A stretch of DNA of 53,062 bases from Candidatus Babelota bacterium (GTDB lineage Bacteria; Babelota; Babeliae; Babelales; Chromulinivoraceae). Below, one piece after another: positions 8,904-17,960 of the stretch (position 1 is its first letter; every line of letters begins with the position of its first letter). Below the pieces are notes generated by a model. The model did no database searches, had not been told where the DNA came from, and saw nothing but the letters and a program-made list of their open reading frames with translations. Position numbers and translations under genes: made by a program. The stretch lies in NCBI GenBank assembly GCA_016183005.1, contig JACPFN010000013.1, positions 1 to 53,062 of the forward strand. The letters run 5' to 3'.

Positions 8904-10109
8904 ATGATTTTTTTCATTGTTGAATTTTTTTTATTACTATTTGTTTGTAATGTTTATTCAATTGAATTTTCTTTAGATAAAAACATTTTTAATGAAAAAT
9001 CTTGGTTTAAAATTACACCATTAACTACTATCTTAAAAAAGAGCCCAGAAGTTATTTATACTCAAATATTGGATAAAGTATATTTTGATTATTCAAAATT
9101 CTTGATAGCTCCTCAGTTCCCTTATCAAGGATATTTTGATGAATTATTTATTTTGACGATTCCGCACGGTAGGGTACAAGGAACCTTTGGGCATGTTTTT
9201 ATAGATAATATGCTTTCAAACGAAATGGCTCGCGCTAATAGATATGATTGTCTGATTGCTCCCAAGCTAGAAGAACATAATTTTTTAAAAATACCTGGTA
9301 AGGTAGCTGTTATTGCTCAGCATGGGGTAGGACAATATTGGGGTAATTATTATCATACACTTTGTGAAGTATTTGGTAGGCTTGCTATGCTTGAAATAGC
9401 AGGCATTGAATATGATTATTTATATATTCCAATTGATAAAAGATTTGTAAAAGAGATTTTAGAATTATGGGGAATTGATTTGGATAAAATAATTTCTCCT
9501 TCTAGTGAATATTTTGGTATTCAGGCAGAAAATTTAATTATTCCATCGTTAGTTATTAATACAAGTGTTGGACATAAACATGCTGGTAATTTTCAACATC
9601 CGACAACCTTAGAATATGTTCGAAAAAAATTGTTACAAGCGGCTAAATATAAAAATATAGATACAACAGATTTTTCTAAGAAAATTTTTATAACAAGAAA
9701 AGACTCTTATAATGGTCGTAGAATTTTAAACGAAGATGAAATTTTTGCATTGTTTGAAAAAAGTGGTTTTAAGCGATATTCATTATGTAGTTTATCGGTA
9801 GCTGAGCAAATTATTTTGTTTAATAATGCTGAAATAGTTGTATCAGAGCAGGGATCTGGACTTGCTAATATTTTATTCTGTAATCAGGGTACTCAAATTA
9901 TAGAAATATTTCAGACATTGATTGATAATTGTTTCTGGTGGGTATCAAATGTATGCCGATTGAATTATGTTCCGATTAAAACTTTAGATGTAGATATTGA
10001 TTATTTTGCGAATTGGTGGGATAGAGGGTTGGGTCATTTAGCAGAAGCAGGAAATAATATTATCGCGGTACCATTAGATGAGATACAAAAATGTGTGAAA
10101 ACTCTTTAA
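8904..10109 (+). CDS. Secreted GT61/DUF563-like protein with QGSG motif
   Basis: ATG 8904 is chosen because GAAGGG (8889-8894) precedes it; an upstream in-frame TTG (8859) would overlap the preceding gene. The signal sequence is IFFIVEFFLLLFVCNVYS. Blocks are YWGNYYHTLCEVFGRLAMLE, KIFITRKDSYNGRRILNEDE and IVVSEQGSGLANILFCNQG, so the family His (HGAG) is replaced by Gln (QGSG). The flanking sequence, including the RRILNEDE region, stays close to the canonical copies. It may be an altered-specificity or inactive enzyme. The stop overlaps the next gene by 19 bases, suggesting translational coupling. Confidence 0.8.
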   Translation: MIFFIVEFFLLLFVCNVYSIEFSLDKNIFNEKSWFKITPLTTILKKSPEVIYTQILDKVYFDYSKFLIAPQFPYQGYFDELFILTIPHGRVQGTFGHVFIDNMLSNEMARANRYDCLIAPKLEEHNFLKIPGKVAVIAQHGVGQYWGNYYHTLCEVFGRLAMLEIAGIEYDYLYIPIDKRFVKEILELWGIDLDKIISPSSEYFGIQAENLIIPSLVINTSVGHKHAGNFQHPTTLEYVRKKLLQAAKYKNIDTTDFSKKIFITRKDSYNGRRILNEDEIFALFEKSGFKRYSLCSLSVAEQIILFNNAEIVVSEQGSGLANILFCNQGTQIIEIFQTLIDNCFWWVSNVCRLNYVPIKTLDVDIDYFANWWDRGLGHLAEAGNNIIAVPLDEIQKCVKTL

Positions 10110-11221
10110 AGAATTTATATAGTATATTTATAGTATTTTTTGTATTACCGATTAGAGCCTGGCATTGTGATCTTATTTTTTTAGAACAAATGCTTCAATT
10201 TGATTCACGTATACAACATCATCAATGTTTTGAAGAGATTCCTTTTGAATATAAAAAGTTGCCATTTGAACGGGATTATTTATTGCATCCTTATCAAGGA
10301 AAGTTTCTAAAATCCTATATAACTACGATTCCTCAGGGTAGAGTTATTGGGTGTGATGGTTATGTTATTTTTGATAAAAAGCTGGTATATGATTTTGTTT
10401 GGCAGAACTGTTTTGTTTTGCATAGCATTTGGGATAATTTTCAAGAAAAATCTATTTTTCAACTTAATGCCTCTGTTGTTGTTTTAGCTCAAAGTGGATA
10501 TCAATATTATTATCATTGGCTCATAGAAGTATTAGGTCGGCTTGCTTTACTTGAGATAGAAAATATACATTATGATTATTTATACGTTGCCTATAATAAG
10601 GGCTTTATTAAGCAAACTTTAGATTTATGGGGAATTGATAGTTCGAAAATTATAGAGGCCTCTGATGAGTATATTTTGCAAGCAAAAAACTTAATAGTTC
10701 CGTCATTGGTTGCTCGTGCAAAAACTAATGGTGTACCTCGTTTAACTCATTATATTCCTGAGTACATTGTTACCTATATCAAAAATAAGCTTCTTGATGG
10801 TTATAAAAAAAAGCAACATGATTTTAATTTTGCCAAGAAGATCTTTATTTCTCGAGAGGATGCTGCTTCTCGTAAAATGCTGAACGAGCAAGATGTTTTT
10901 ACATATTTTGAACAGTATGGATTTAAAAAATATGTGCTTGGGTCTATGTCAATTATTGAACAGATAGCCTTATTTCAAGGCGCAGATATTATTATTGGTT
11001 CACTTGGCTCTGGTATGTCGAATGTGATTTTTTGTAAGTCAGATGTTAAAATTTTTGATATTTTTCAGCGACGGTGTGATTGTACAATTTTTTATCTGTG
11101 TCAAACATTAGGACTTGAATATCATCCTATTAAAACTATGGATTTTATAGACGAAAATGATGGGCAATATGATGCTGTTGTCCCACTAGAATCATTAGAG
11201 GAAATTTTACAATATTTATAA
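10091..11221 (+). CDS. Secreted GT61/DUF563-like protein with LGSG motif
   Basis: A 376-aa paralog starting at ATG 10091 inside the end of the previous gene. Signal sequence is LYSIFIVFFVLPIRA. It keeps YYYHWLIEVLGRLALLEI (with His) and KIFISREDAASRKMLNEQD, but the second key motif is IIIGSLGSGMSNVIFCKSD, with Leu in place of the His of HGAG. It is therefore intermediate between the HGAG copies and the xGSGS copies further on. The C-terminal helix is VPLESLEEILQYL. It is followed after 13 bases by the methyltransferase gene. Confidence 0.8.
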   Translation: MCENSLKNLYSIFIVFFVLPIRAWHCDLIFLEQMLQFDSRIQHHQCFEEIPFEYKKLPFERDYLLHPYQGKFLKSYITTIPQGRVIGCDGYVIFDKKLVYDFVWQNCFVLHSIWDNFQEKSIFQLNASVVVLAQSGYQYYYHWLIEVLGRLALLEIENIHYDYLYVAYNKGFIKQTLDLWGIDSSKIIEASDEYILQAKNLIVPSLVARAKTNGVPRLTHYIPEYIVTYIKNKLLDGYKKKQHDFNFAKKIFISREDAASRKMLNEQDVFTYFEQYGFKKYVLGSMSIIEQIALFQGADIIIGSLGSGMSNVIFCKSDVKIFDIFQRRCDCTIFYLCQTLGLEYHPIKTMDFIDENDGQYDAVVPLESLEEILQYL

Positions 11222-11234
11222 AAAGGTAATTATT

Positions 11235-12065
11235 ATGCAAAAGAAAATTTCATTATTGGGTATGATTTTTTTAGTTTTAGACGTTCATCCATATAATGTT
11301 GGTTATTGTGGCGATGATGCTGAAATTTCGTATGAAACAAGTTGGGGCAAAGAAAGATTTGTGAGCAAGCAAGCATATATTGAAGCCTTTAAATATTATA
11401 AAAGATACATGGAAGATTATAGTTTTGTTGACATTGCAAAAATTGTTGTAACAAAGTTACCGTATCCTTATTGTAAGCTTTCTCCAGTTATGCCATTTAA
11501 TCCATTTGGAATGTATTTTAATTGTGAATATGTTAGAAAAATATTTGTAAATAATGATATTAAGACTGCGCTTGAAATAGGTTCTCATCATGGTGTTAGT
11601 ACTCGTCATATAGCTTCATTGTTACCAGATGAATGTAGGTTATATGCTGTGGATCCATGGGAATATTATAAAGGATCATATGAACAATTCTTAAGTAATA
11701 TGGTTATCTCAGGATTATCTTATAAAGTTATACCAATACAACAGCAAACAAATGTAGCTATTAATTTTTTCCGTCAATTTAAAAAAACTTTTGATTTTAT
11801 ATATTTAGATGGTAATCATGAAGCTGAAGCAGTGGTTACAGATCTTGAAAATTATTATCCTTTACTAACAGCAACCGGTGTTATTTGTGGAGATGATTGG
11901 CTTATTAAAACGGTACGTGAAGGATTACAACAATTTGCTCAAAAGCATGGTTTAACTATTTATGCAGATTGTAATTTTTGGTTTCTTAAAAAAGAAGATT
12001 GTGGTTATTGCTATAAATCATTTTTAACGGCAGAAAATAGTGCATGGCGATTTGGTAATAAATAA
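11235..12065 (+). CDS. Secreted class I SAM methyltransferase-like protein
   Basis: A 276-aa paralog of the proteins at 1757 and 17096. The signal sequence is MQKKISLLGMIFLVLDVHPY, followed by a GDD-containing segment (VGYCGDDAE) matched by YDGDDVEE in the 17096 copy. Motif I is IKTALEIGSHHGVSTRHIAS, then LYAVDPWEYY, DFIYLDGNHEAEAVVTDLE and GVICGDDWL. The tail LTIYADCNFWFLKKED is shared with the 17096 copy. AAAAGGT at 11221-11227 is the ribosome binding site. It sits inside the GT61 operon, which suggests that methylation and glycosylation act on the same or linked substrates; the substrate itself is unknown. Confidence 0.8.
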   Translation: MQKKISLLGMIFLVLDVHPYNVGYCGDDAEISYETSWGKERFVSKQAYIEAFKYYKRYMEDYSFVDIAKIVVTKLPYPYCKLSPVMPFNPFGMYFNCEYVRKIFVNNDIKTALEIGSHHGVSTRHIASLLPDECRLYAVDPWEYYKGSYEQFLSNMVISGLSYKVIPIQQQTNVAINFFRQFKKTFDFIYLDGNHEAEAVVTDLENYYPLLTATGVICGDDWLIKTVREGLQQFAQKHGLTIYADCNFWFLKKEDCGYCYKSFLTAENSAWRFGNK

Positions 12066-12113
12066 GATCATACAAGAAATTATTTTTTGCATATAAAATA
12101 TTGAGGATATAAG

Positions 12114-13268
12114 ATGCGTTTATTGTGGGTACTTATGGCTATGTTTTTTTTTAATGTATCATTAGTGCATTCTCGTTGTATATACCCAAAAACTATAACT
12201 CAATTTAAAGATGCATATCCTGATGTTAAAGTAATAGAGTGTACAAAAAATTATCCATTTTTTTATAATGAATTTCCATTATACCCGCAACATAAAGAAA
12301 ATTATTTTCCAAATAATGGTTATCATGCAGATCTTTCAATTTTAGAAGTTCCAAATGCAACTGTATCTATCCATCCTTATGGTTATGTTTTTGTTAATGA
12401 TTGTTTTATTAAAGAGACTCAGGTAAAAGCATTAGAGCCGTTTAAAGATAAATCTTGTATTCAGGAGCCTGATTTGCACGGAGTTTTATACATAGAAGGG
12501 CGCGTAGCTGTATTGAACCATTTGTATTCATGGATTTATGGATTATTTGTTCCAGAGATTTTGACAGCGTTAGCTCTTCTTGAAATATATGGTGTGCAAT
12601 ATGATTATTTATGGATTCCGTGTGAATTATCGTATCAAAAGCAGGCTCTTGCTATTTGGGGTATTAATCCTGATAAGTTAATTCATTTATTTCATGGGCA
12701 ATCGTTACAAGCTGATACAATTATTTTGCCAACTTCTATATCTCAAAATCAGGGGAAAATTGTTTGTAATGTTAATTATATCCCTGATTTTTTACTTAAG
12801 TATGTACGTCAAAAAATGCTTGATGGTGTTGCAAAGATGAATATTCAGATGAATTTTCCTGAAAAAATATTTATCTCTAGAAAAGATGCATCTCATGCAA
12901 GAAAGGTACCAAATGAGGATGAGATTTTTTCATTGTTCGAACCATTTGGATATAAACAATTAGAGTTTTCTAAATTTAATATGGCTGAAAAAATAGCTAT
13001 TTCTCATCATGCAAAAAGTATTATTACTTTTATGGGATCTGGTAGCACGAATCTTATTTATGCAGCACCTGATGTAAAAATTTATGAAATACAGCAGGAA
13101 CATGTAGAGGCTTCATATTTTTATATGGCTCAAACTCTTGGCTTATCTTTTGAAATTTTAAACGCTACAACAGAGCACGATCTTTTTTATAGCCCACCAT
13201 TTGCTTCAGGTAGAGTTTTGCCTATTGCTTTAGTTAAAGAGTTTATTGAAAATCATCCAGATCTTTAA
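12114..13268 (+). CDS. Secreted divergent GT61-like protein, xGSGS subgroup
   Basis: A 384-aa protein with signal sequence LLWVLMAMFFFNVSLVHS. It aligns with the GT61 family through KIFISRKDASHARKVPNEDE and the 'YDYLWIP...IWGIN' region. The first conserved block, however, is WIYGLFVPEILTALALLEI with no His, and the second is IITFMGSGSTNLIYAAPD with Met in place of His and GSGS in place of GAG. It is closest to the gene at 15912 (IYGLF type). The loss of both His positions suggests a non-canonical or inactive transferase, or a changed donor. Last gene of the plus-strand unit. Confidence 0.75.
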   Translation: MRLLWVLMAMFFFNVSLVHSRCIYPKTITQFKDAYPDVKVIECTKNYPFFYNEFPLYPQHKENYFPNNGYHADLSILEVPNATVSIHPYGYVFVNDCFIKETQVKALEPFKDKSCIQEPDLHGVLYIEGRVAVLNHLYSWIYGLFVPEILTALALLEIYGVQYDYLWIPCELSYQKQALAIWGINPDKLIHLFHGQSLQADTIILPTSISQNQGKIVCNVNYIPDFLLKYVRQKMLDGVAKMNIQMNFPEKIFISRKDASHARKVPNEDEIFSLFEPFGYKQLEFSKFNMAEKIAISHHAKSIITFMGSGSTNLIYAAPDVKIYEIQQEHVEASYFYMAQTLGLSFEILNATTEHDLFYSPPFASGRVLPIALVKEFIENHPDL

Positions 13269-13289
13269 TAGATGTTGATTATTATATTT

Positions 13290-14465
13290 TTATAATTCAG
13301 GATTTTTGATAAGAAAATCCTGAATTTTTTTTATAGAAAAAATTCTGCACGAAGAGTTTTGATTTCCATGTGAAAAATCATTATAGGTTGTATCGTCGAT
13401 ATGATAATAATTAAGCTTCATAATATTTGCTAAGAAAAAGAAGGTAGCATCGACCATAGTTTGGACTATTTCAATATATTGCGTGCCCGGTTTTGAAAAT
13501 ATAATATTGGTCGATCCTGAGCCAACAAAAGAGACTATTGCTTGAGCATTATTAAATAATAAAATCTGTTCAGGTATAGATAATTTACTGAGTTCATATC
13601 GCCGAAATCCTCGATATTCAAATTCTTTGAATATCTCATCTTCATTAGGAATGTTACGTAATTTACTATCTTTTCTGGAGATGAATATTTTTGGAGAAAA
13701 AGTAGGTACATTTTTTTTTGTTTTAATATTTTTTAATAATTTTTCTCTGACATGTTTTATGAGAAAATCTATCGTGTAGTTAGTAAACCAGATGACTTGT
13801 GGAGTTTGAGTAACAGCTGTTGGTATTATGATTCTATCAGCAAAAATTTCGATATTATTTGTATATGGAATAATTTTATCTGAATTTATACCCCAAATAT
13901 CGAGTAAATCTTGCATAAATTTATCAGAATAGGGAATGCAAAGATAATCATAGTCAATATTCTGTATTTCAAATAGCGCTAGTTGGCATAAGACATCGAG
14001 TATAAAGTGTCCATAACATTGTGGAAATAGATGCCAGCAAATTGCAACTGAACCGTTTAAATTTATGCAGAGCTCTGGCGATTGTATGGTAAGAGTATCT
14101 GTTTTTGCGTAGCAGAACGGACTAATATTTTTGATTTGGCATTCTTTAATAAAATAATTATTGATAAATACTAATCCAGAAATTCCCCAGTAATTATCTT
14201 CATAAAGATTTGCTGTGCCATTAGGTACTGAAATAATATAGGCATCATTAAAAATTCCTTGATTGGGAAAGCGTGTATGACAATGTTCTTTGTAAAGAGG
14301 GTATTGTTGAAAAGCATAAGGATAATGATTGGTGCATTGTGTTATTTGGGCATAAGGATTTAATTGTGCAAATTCTTTGATGGATACTTGAGTGATAGTT
14401 TTTGAAATACTTTGGCAAGAGTTATATAGTAAAAAAGCGACAAGAAAAGATTTTTTGAGCCACAT
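13290..14465 (-). CDS. Secreted divergent GT61-like protein, xGSGS subgroup
   Basis: A 391-aa protein with signal sequence LKKSFLVAFLLYNSCQS. The first block is QCYGHFILDVLCQLALFEI, keeping a His but with CYGHF in place of YCHW. KIFISRKDSKLRNIPNEDE is present, and the second block is IVSFVGSGSTNIIFSKPG, again without the His. It is closest to the gene at 17961 (CYGHF type), and is convergent with the 12114 gene as 17961 is with the 17096 gene. The hairpin that terminates the plus-strand unit lies within its last codons. Confidence 0.77.
   Translation of the reverse strand: MWLKKSFLVAFLLYNSCQSISKTITQVSIKEFAQLNPYAQITQCTNHYPYAFQQYPLYKEHCHTRFPNQGIFNDAYIISVPNGTANLYEDNYWGISGLVFINNYFIKECQIKNISPFCYAKTDTLTIQSPELCINLNGSVAICWHLFPQCYGHFILDVLCQLALFEIQNIDYDYLCIPYSDKFMQDLLDIWGINSDKIIPYTNNIEIFADRIIIPTAVTQTPQVIWFTNYTIDFLIKHVREKLLKNIKTKKNVPTFSPKIFISRKDSKLRNIPNEDEIFKEFEYRGFRRYELSKLSIPEQILLFNNAQAIVSFVGSGSTNIIFSKPGTQYIEIVQTMVDATFFFLANIMKLNYYHIDDTTYNDFSHGNQNSSCRIFSIKKIQDFLIKNPEL
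13294..13332 (+). terminator. Hairpin terminator inside the 3' end of a convergent gene
   Basis: A 13-bp perfect stem (AATTCAGGATTTT at 13294-13306 with AAAATCCTGAATT at 13314-13326) is followed by a T run to 13332. It lies just after the 12114 gene and inside the last dozen codons of the minus-strand gene at 13290, so the same bases encode protein on one strand and a terminator on the other. Confidence 0.75.
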
Positions 14466-14686
14466 GGTTAGTCCTTTTTTAAAGAAATTATGGGAATTAA
14501 TTTTGGCTGATATTTCTATTTTAGTATAAAATCATCAATCTTTAAAATTAGCTTTAGTAAATTTAATGTAATTATTTTTTAATATTTTTATATTAATTTT
14601 TTTAAAAAAGTTATTGGGTTAATTTAGCAAAAATTTTGAGTATACTGAAAATTAGTAGTGTTAATTTTATTTAAGGAATTTTTAAA

Positions 14687-15904
14687 ATGAAGCAAATTAA
14701 TATATATTTTTTTTTATTTGTTTTCTTAATTTTCAATAATTTTTTTTATCTATTAACGCAAGATTCTGATAGTAATCAAAAAGATAGTGATTGGAAAGAA
14801 AATCAAATTACTCTTTATATAAAGTCGCTTGAGCAAGTATTAAAAGAGAATCCATCGATTAAATGTTTGCATTGTTTGGGAAAATTTCCATATGATTTTC
14901 CACCATTTTTAGAACCAAAATACCCTAATAAGGGGATCTTTGAGGAATGTTTTATTCTTTCAATTCCTCAAGGTAAAGTACAGGGTTTTTCAGGAAACGT
15001 TTTGATCGGTGACTCTATTATTAAAGAGATGATCTGGGCTCAAGATATAAATTCATTAAAAGATTTAGTTGTTGTGCCAGAGAATAGTATAATCAATTTA
15101 CCATACAAAGTAGCGGTTATTGTACAAAATGCATCATATAATTATTGTCATTTCTTGCACGAGGTTTTAGGAAGATTAGCTTTACTTGAAATGTATAATA
15201 TTGAGTATGATTATATATTGGTTCCTTACCATAAGCCATTTATGAGAGAATTGCTTAATTTGTGGGGAATAGATAGCAATAAAATTATTTTTATTAATGA
15301 TAATAATGCCTGTATTCAAGCAAATGAACTAATACTTCCTTCGTTATTGCTTAATACTGATGTAGGATTTGCTCATGCTGGATTTCATCCACATCCAAAA
15401 ACATCATTGTATGTTAAAGAAAAATTATCTAAAGCATTAAATTCTTTAAATTTAGATACTCAAAAATTTAGTAAAAAAGTTTTTATTTCAAGGCAAGATG
15501 CGCCACAAAGAAAGATTATTAATGAAAATGAAATCTTTGCGCTGTTTGAACCTTATGGATTTGTGCGTTATGAAATGAGTAAATTATCAGTATTAGATCA
15601 AATAGTTATTATGCAAAATGCTGATATTGTAGTAGGAGAACATGGTGCAGGTCTTACTAATATTTTATTTTGTAAATCTGGCACATTGGTTATAGAGCTT
15701 TTTCAAAAATTAATTGATAGTGGCTACTGGTGGGCATCTAATTTAATAGGGTTAAAATATATACCCATAAATACCTTAAAACAGGATACTTCTTGGGCAG
15801 TTGATTGGAGGTTATATGGCAATAAATATTCTCAAGCATGGGCATCAAAAACAAATGTTTCCATGGATGAAATCAGAACAGTAATAGAAAAGTATTTTGA
15901 ATAG
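14687..15904 (+). CDS. Secreted GT61/DUF563-family glycosyltransferase-like protein
   Basis: A 405-aa protein with signal sequence INIYFFLFVFLIFNNFFYLL. It has the canonical family blocks NYCHFLHEVLGRLALLEM, KVFISRQDAPQRKIINENE and IVVGEHGAGLTNILFCKSG, so GEHGAG is intact. Apart from the three minus-strand copies at 2565-7532, this is the only copy with the full motif. TAAGGAA at 14671-14677 is the ribosome binding site. TATACT at 14641-14646 could be its -10 box, but no convincing -35 sits at the right spacing. It starts a three-gene unit with 15912 and 17096. Confidence 0.82.
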   Translation: MKQINIYFFLFVFLIFNNFFYLLTQDSDSNQKDSDWKENQITLYIKSLEQVLKENPSIKCLHCLGKFPYDFPPFLEPKYPNKGIFEECFILSIPQGKVQGFSGNVLIGDSIIKEMIWAQDINSLKDLVVVPENSIINLPYKVAVIVQNASYNYCHFLHEVLGRLALLEMYNIEYDYILVPYHKPFMRELLNLWGIDSNKIIFINDNNACIQANELILPSLLLNTDVGFAHAGFHPHPKTSLYVKEKLSKALNSLNLDTQKFSKKVFISRQDAPQRKIINENEIFALFEPYGFVRYEMSKLSVLDQIVIMQNADIVVGEHGAGLTNILFCKSGTLVIELFQKLIDSGYWWASNLIGLKYIPINTLKQDTSWAVDWRLYGNKYSQAWASKTNVSMDEIRTVIEKYFE

Positions 15905-15911
15905 GATATCA

Positions 15912-17063
15912 ATGAAGATCAAAATAATTATTTTTTTTACTATTGTATTGTATGTACTAAATATAGAGTCTCGTATTATTTCTTATAAAACCATTCCTGA
16001 ATTTCTTAAATTATATCCAAATACTAATTGGATTAAATGCACAGAAAACTATGCTTTTGATTATCCTGAATTTCCATTATATCCAGAATACAAGGAAAAA
16101 TATTTTCCCAATAAAGGGTTTCATTCCGATATTTCCATATTAGAATCTCCTGATGCTATTATTTCAATAGATTCATATGGATATATTTTTATTAATGATA
16201 TTTTTTTAAAGGAAATGCAAGTTAAAAACTTTAATCCTTTTAAGGAAAAAGAAATTATTTATAGACCTAATTTTGAAAATTTTTTTAAAGTTAAGGGACG
16301 AGTAGCTATTATTAATCATCTATTTTCATCTATTTATGGTCTATTTATTAATGATATTCTTATGGCCTTGGCTCTTTTGGAGATACAAGGAATTGAATAT
16401 GATTATTTATGGATTCCTTGTCAATTGGCATACCAAAAGGAAGCTTTAGATATTTGGGGTATTGATAAGTCTAAAATAATTCCTTTGGAGCATGGACAAA
16501 TTCTATCTGCTGATATGATTATTTTGCCTACATCGGTAAGTCAAAATCAAGGCAAGGTATTTTATAATGTAAATTATATGCCAGATTTTTTGATTAAATA
16601 TGTTCGAAAAAAAATGCTTGAAGGTGTAAAAAAAATGGAAATAAAAAATAAATTTCCAGAAAAAATATTTATATCACGAAAAGACGCCAACAATAGAAGA
16701 ATTATTCCAAATGAAGACCAAGTTTTTGAGTTATTTGTTCCTTTGGGGTATAAGCGTATAGAATTTGCAAAATTATCAATGGCTGAAAAAATAAAAGCTA
16801 CCAATGAAGCTAAACGGATCGTTAATTTTTTAGGATCAGGTAGTACAAATATTTTATTTGCATCTAAAGATTTAATGTATTATGAAATACAAAATCAGAT
16901 GGTTGAAGCTACATTTTATTATATGGCACACGTTTTGGGTATGCATTATGAAATTATTAATGCCTCAACTGTTAATGATTTGAATATTCCTGCATTTTTA
17001 CCCGGAAAATATTTGCCCTTAGAGATTATTCAGAATTTTATTAAGAATCATTCAGAGTTGTAA
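15912..17063 (+). CDS. Secreted divergent GT61-like protein, xGSGS subgroup
   Basis: ATG 15912 is chosen over a TTG at 15897 because AATAGGA (15900-15906) precedes it, leaving a 7-base gap after the upstream stop. Signal sequence is KIKIIIFFTIVLYVLN. It is closest to the gene at 12114: SIYGLFINDILMALALLEI (no His), KIFISRKDANNRRIIPNEDQ and IVNFLGSGSTNILFASKD. It lacks the family His in both conserved blocks. The C-terminal helix is LPLEIIQNFIKNH. Confidence 0.77.
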   Translation: MKIKIIIFFTIVLYVLNIESRIISYKTIPEFLKLYPNTNWIKCTENYAFDYPEFPLYPEYKEKYFPNKGFHSDISILESPDAIISIDSYGYIFINDIFLKEMQVKNFNPFKEKEIIYRPNFENFFKVKGRVAIINHLFSSIYGLFINDILMALALLEIQGIEYDYLWIPCQLAYQKEALDIWGIDKSKIIPLEHGQILSADMIILPTSVSQNQGKVFYNVNYMPDFLIKYVRKKMLEGVKKMEIKNKFPEKIFISRKDANNRRIIPNEDQVFELFVPLGYKRIEFAKLSMAEKIKATNEAKRIVNFLGSGSTNILFASKDLMYYEIQNQMVEATFYYMAHVLGMHYEIINASTVNDLNIPAFLPGKYLPLEIIQNFIKNHSEL

Positions 17064-17095
17064 ATCTATTCAAAAAAATCAAGAAAGGATTGTTC

Positions 17096-17917
17096 ATGAC
17101 TAGAAAAATATTTTTTTATTGTGTTTTTTTTTCTTTTGCTTTAAATGCTTTTAATGTTTTATATGATGGAGATGATGTAGAAGAATCTTTTAGAACTATA
17201 TCAATTAATAGTCGATTTGATAAAGACGATTATTTTAAATATTTTCCCAATTATAGAAAATATAAAGAAGTAAATTTTTTTGTAGATATTTCTCAAATTA
17301 ATATTGATTCTTTACCTTATCCGTATAATACGTTAGGTCAAATTCTAAGTTTTAATGGTAATGGATCTTATGTTAATAGTGAGTTTGTAGAAAGAATATT
17401 TAAGAATAATGATATTGTAAATGCGATAGAAATAGGTTCTGATTTGGGTCTTTCAACACGACATATAGCAAGATTATTACCAGATAATGGAAAATTATAT
17501 TCGATAGATATTTGGACAGAGTATGGACCTCATTATGAACCATTTTTAAGCAATATTGTTCATTGTGGGTTAGAAAAAAGGATTATACCAATTAGAGCTT
17601 ATTCTGCTCATGCTATTTATTTAATTAAATTATTGAATATGCAATTTGATTTTATTTATGTTGATGGAGATCATAGAACAGAATCAGTCTTTAATGACTT
17701 ACAATTATATTTTTCATTGTTAAGTAAAGTAGGCGTTATGGCTGGTGATGATTGGTTGCTTAAATCTGTACGAATTGCTGTGATTGATTTTGCAAAAAAA
17801 TATAATTTAACTATATATGCTGACTGCAATTTCTTTTTCTTGAAAAAAGAGGGCCAATTTCAAATTAAATCATTATTAACGGCAACTGATCAAGATTATT
17901 CATTTGGTAGTAAATAA
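17096..17917 (+). CDS. Secreted class I SAM methyltransferase-like protein
   Basis: A 273-aa paralog of the 11235 protein, with a signal sequence (KIFFYCVFFSFALNAF). ATG 17096 has AAGAAAGGA at 17081-17089 upstream, better placed than for a TTG at 17090. Motifs are VNAIEIGSDLGLSTRHIAR, LYSIDIWTEY, YEPFLSNIV, DFIYVDGDHRTESVFNDLQ and GVMAGDDWL, with the shared tail LTIYADCNFFFLKKE. It ends a unit with two GT61-like genes and faces a convergent GT61-like gene across a strong hairpin. Confidence 0.8.
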   Translation: MTRKIFFYCVFFSFALNAFNVLYDGDDVEESFRTISINSRFDKDDYFKYFPNYRKYKEVNFFVDISQINIDSLPYPYNTLGQILSFNGNGSYVNSEFVERIFKNNDIVNAIEIGSDLGLSTRHIARLLPDNGKLYSIDIWTEYGPHYEPFLSNIVHCGLEKRIIPIRAYSAHAIYLIKLLNMQFDFIYVDGDHRTESVFNDLQLYFSLLSKVGVMAGDDWLLKSVRIAVIDFAKKYNLTIYADCNFFFLKKEGQFQIKSLLTATDQDYSFGSK

Positions 17918-17924
17918 GCTTAGA

Positions 17925-17960
17925 GGTATAAAATAGGATGCGAGTATCCTATTTTATACC
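17925..17960. terminator. Bidirectional hairpin terminator
   Basis: A perfect 15-bp stem (GGTATAAAATAGGAT at 17925-17939 with ATCCTATTTTATACC at 17946-17960) fills the gap between the stop codons of two convergent genes. Confidence 0.75.
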
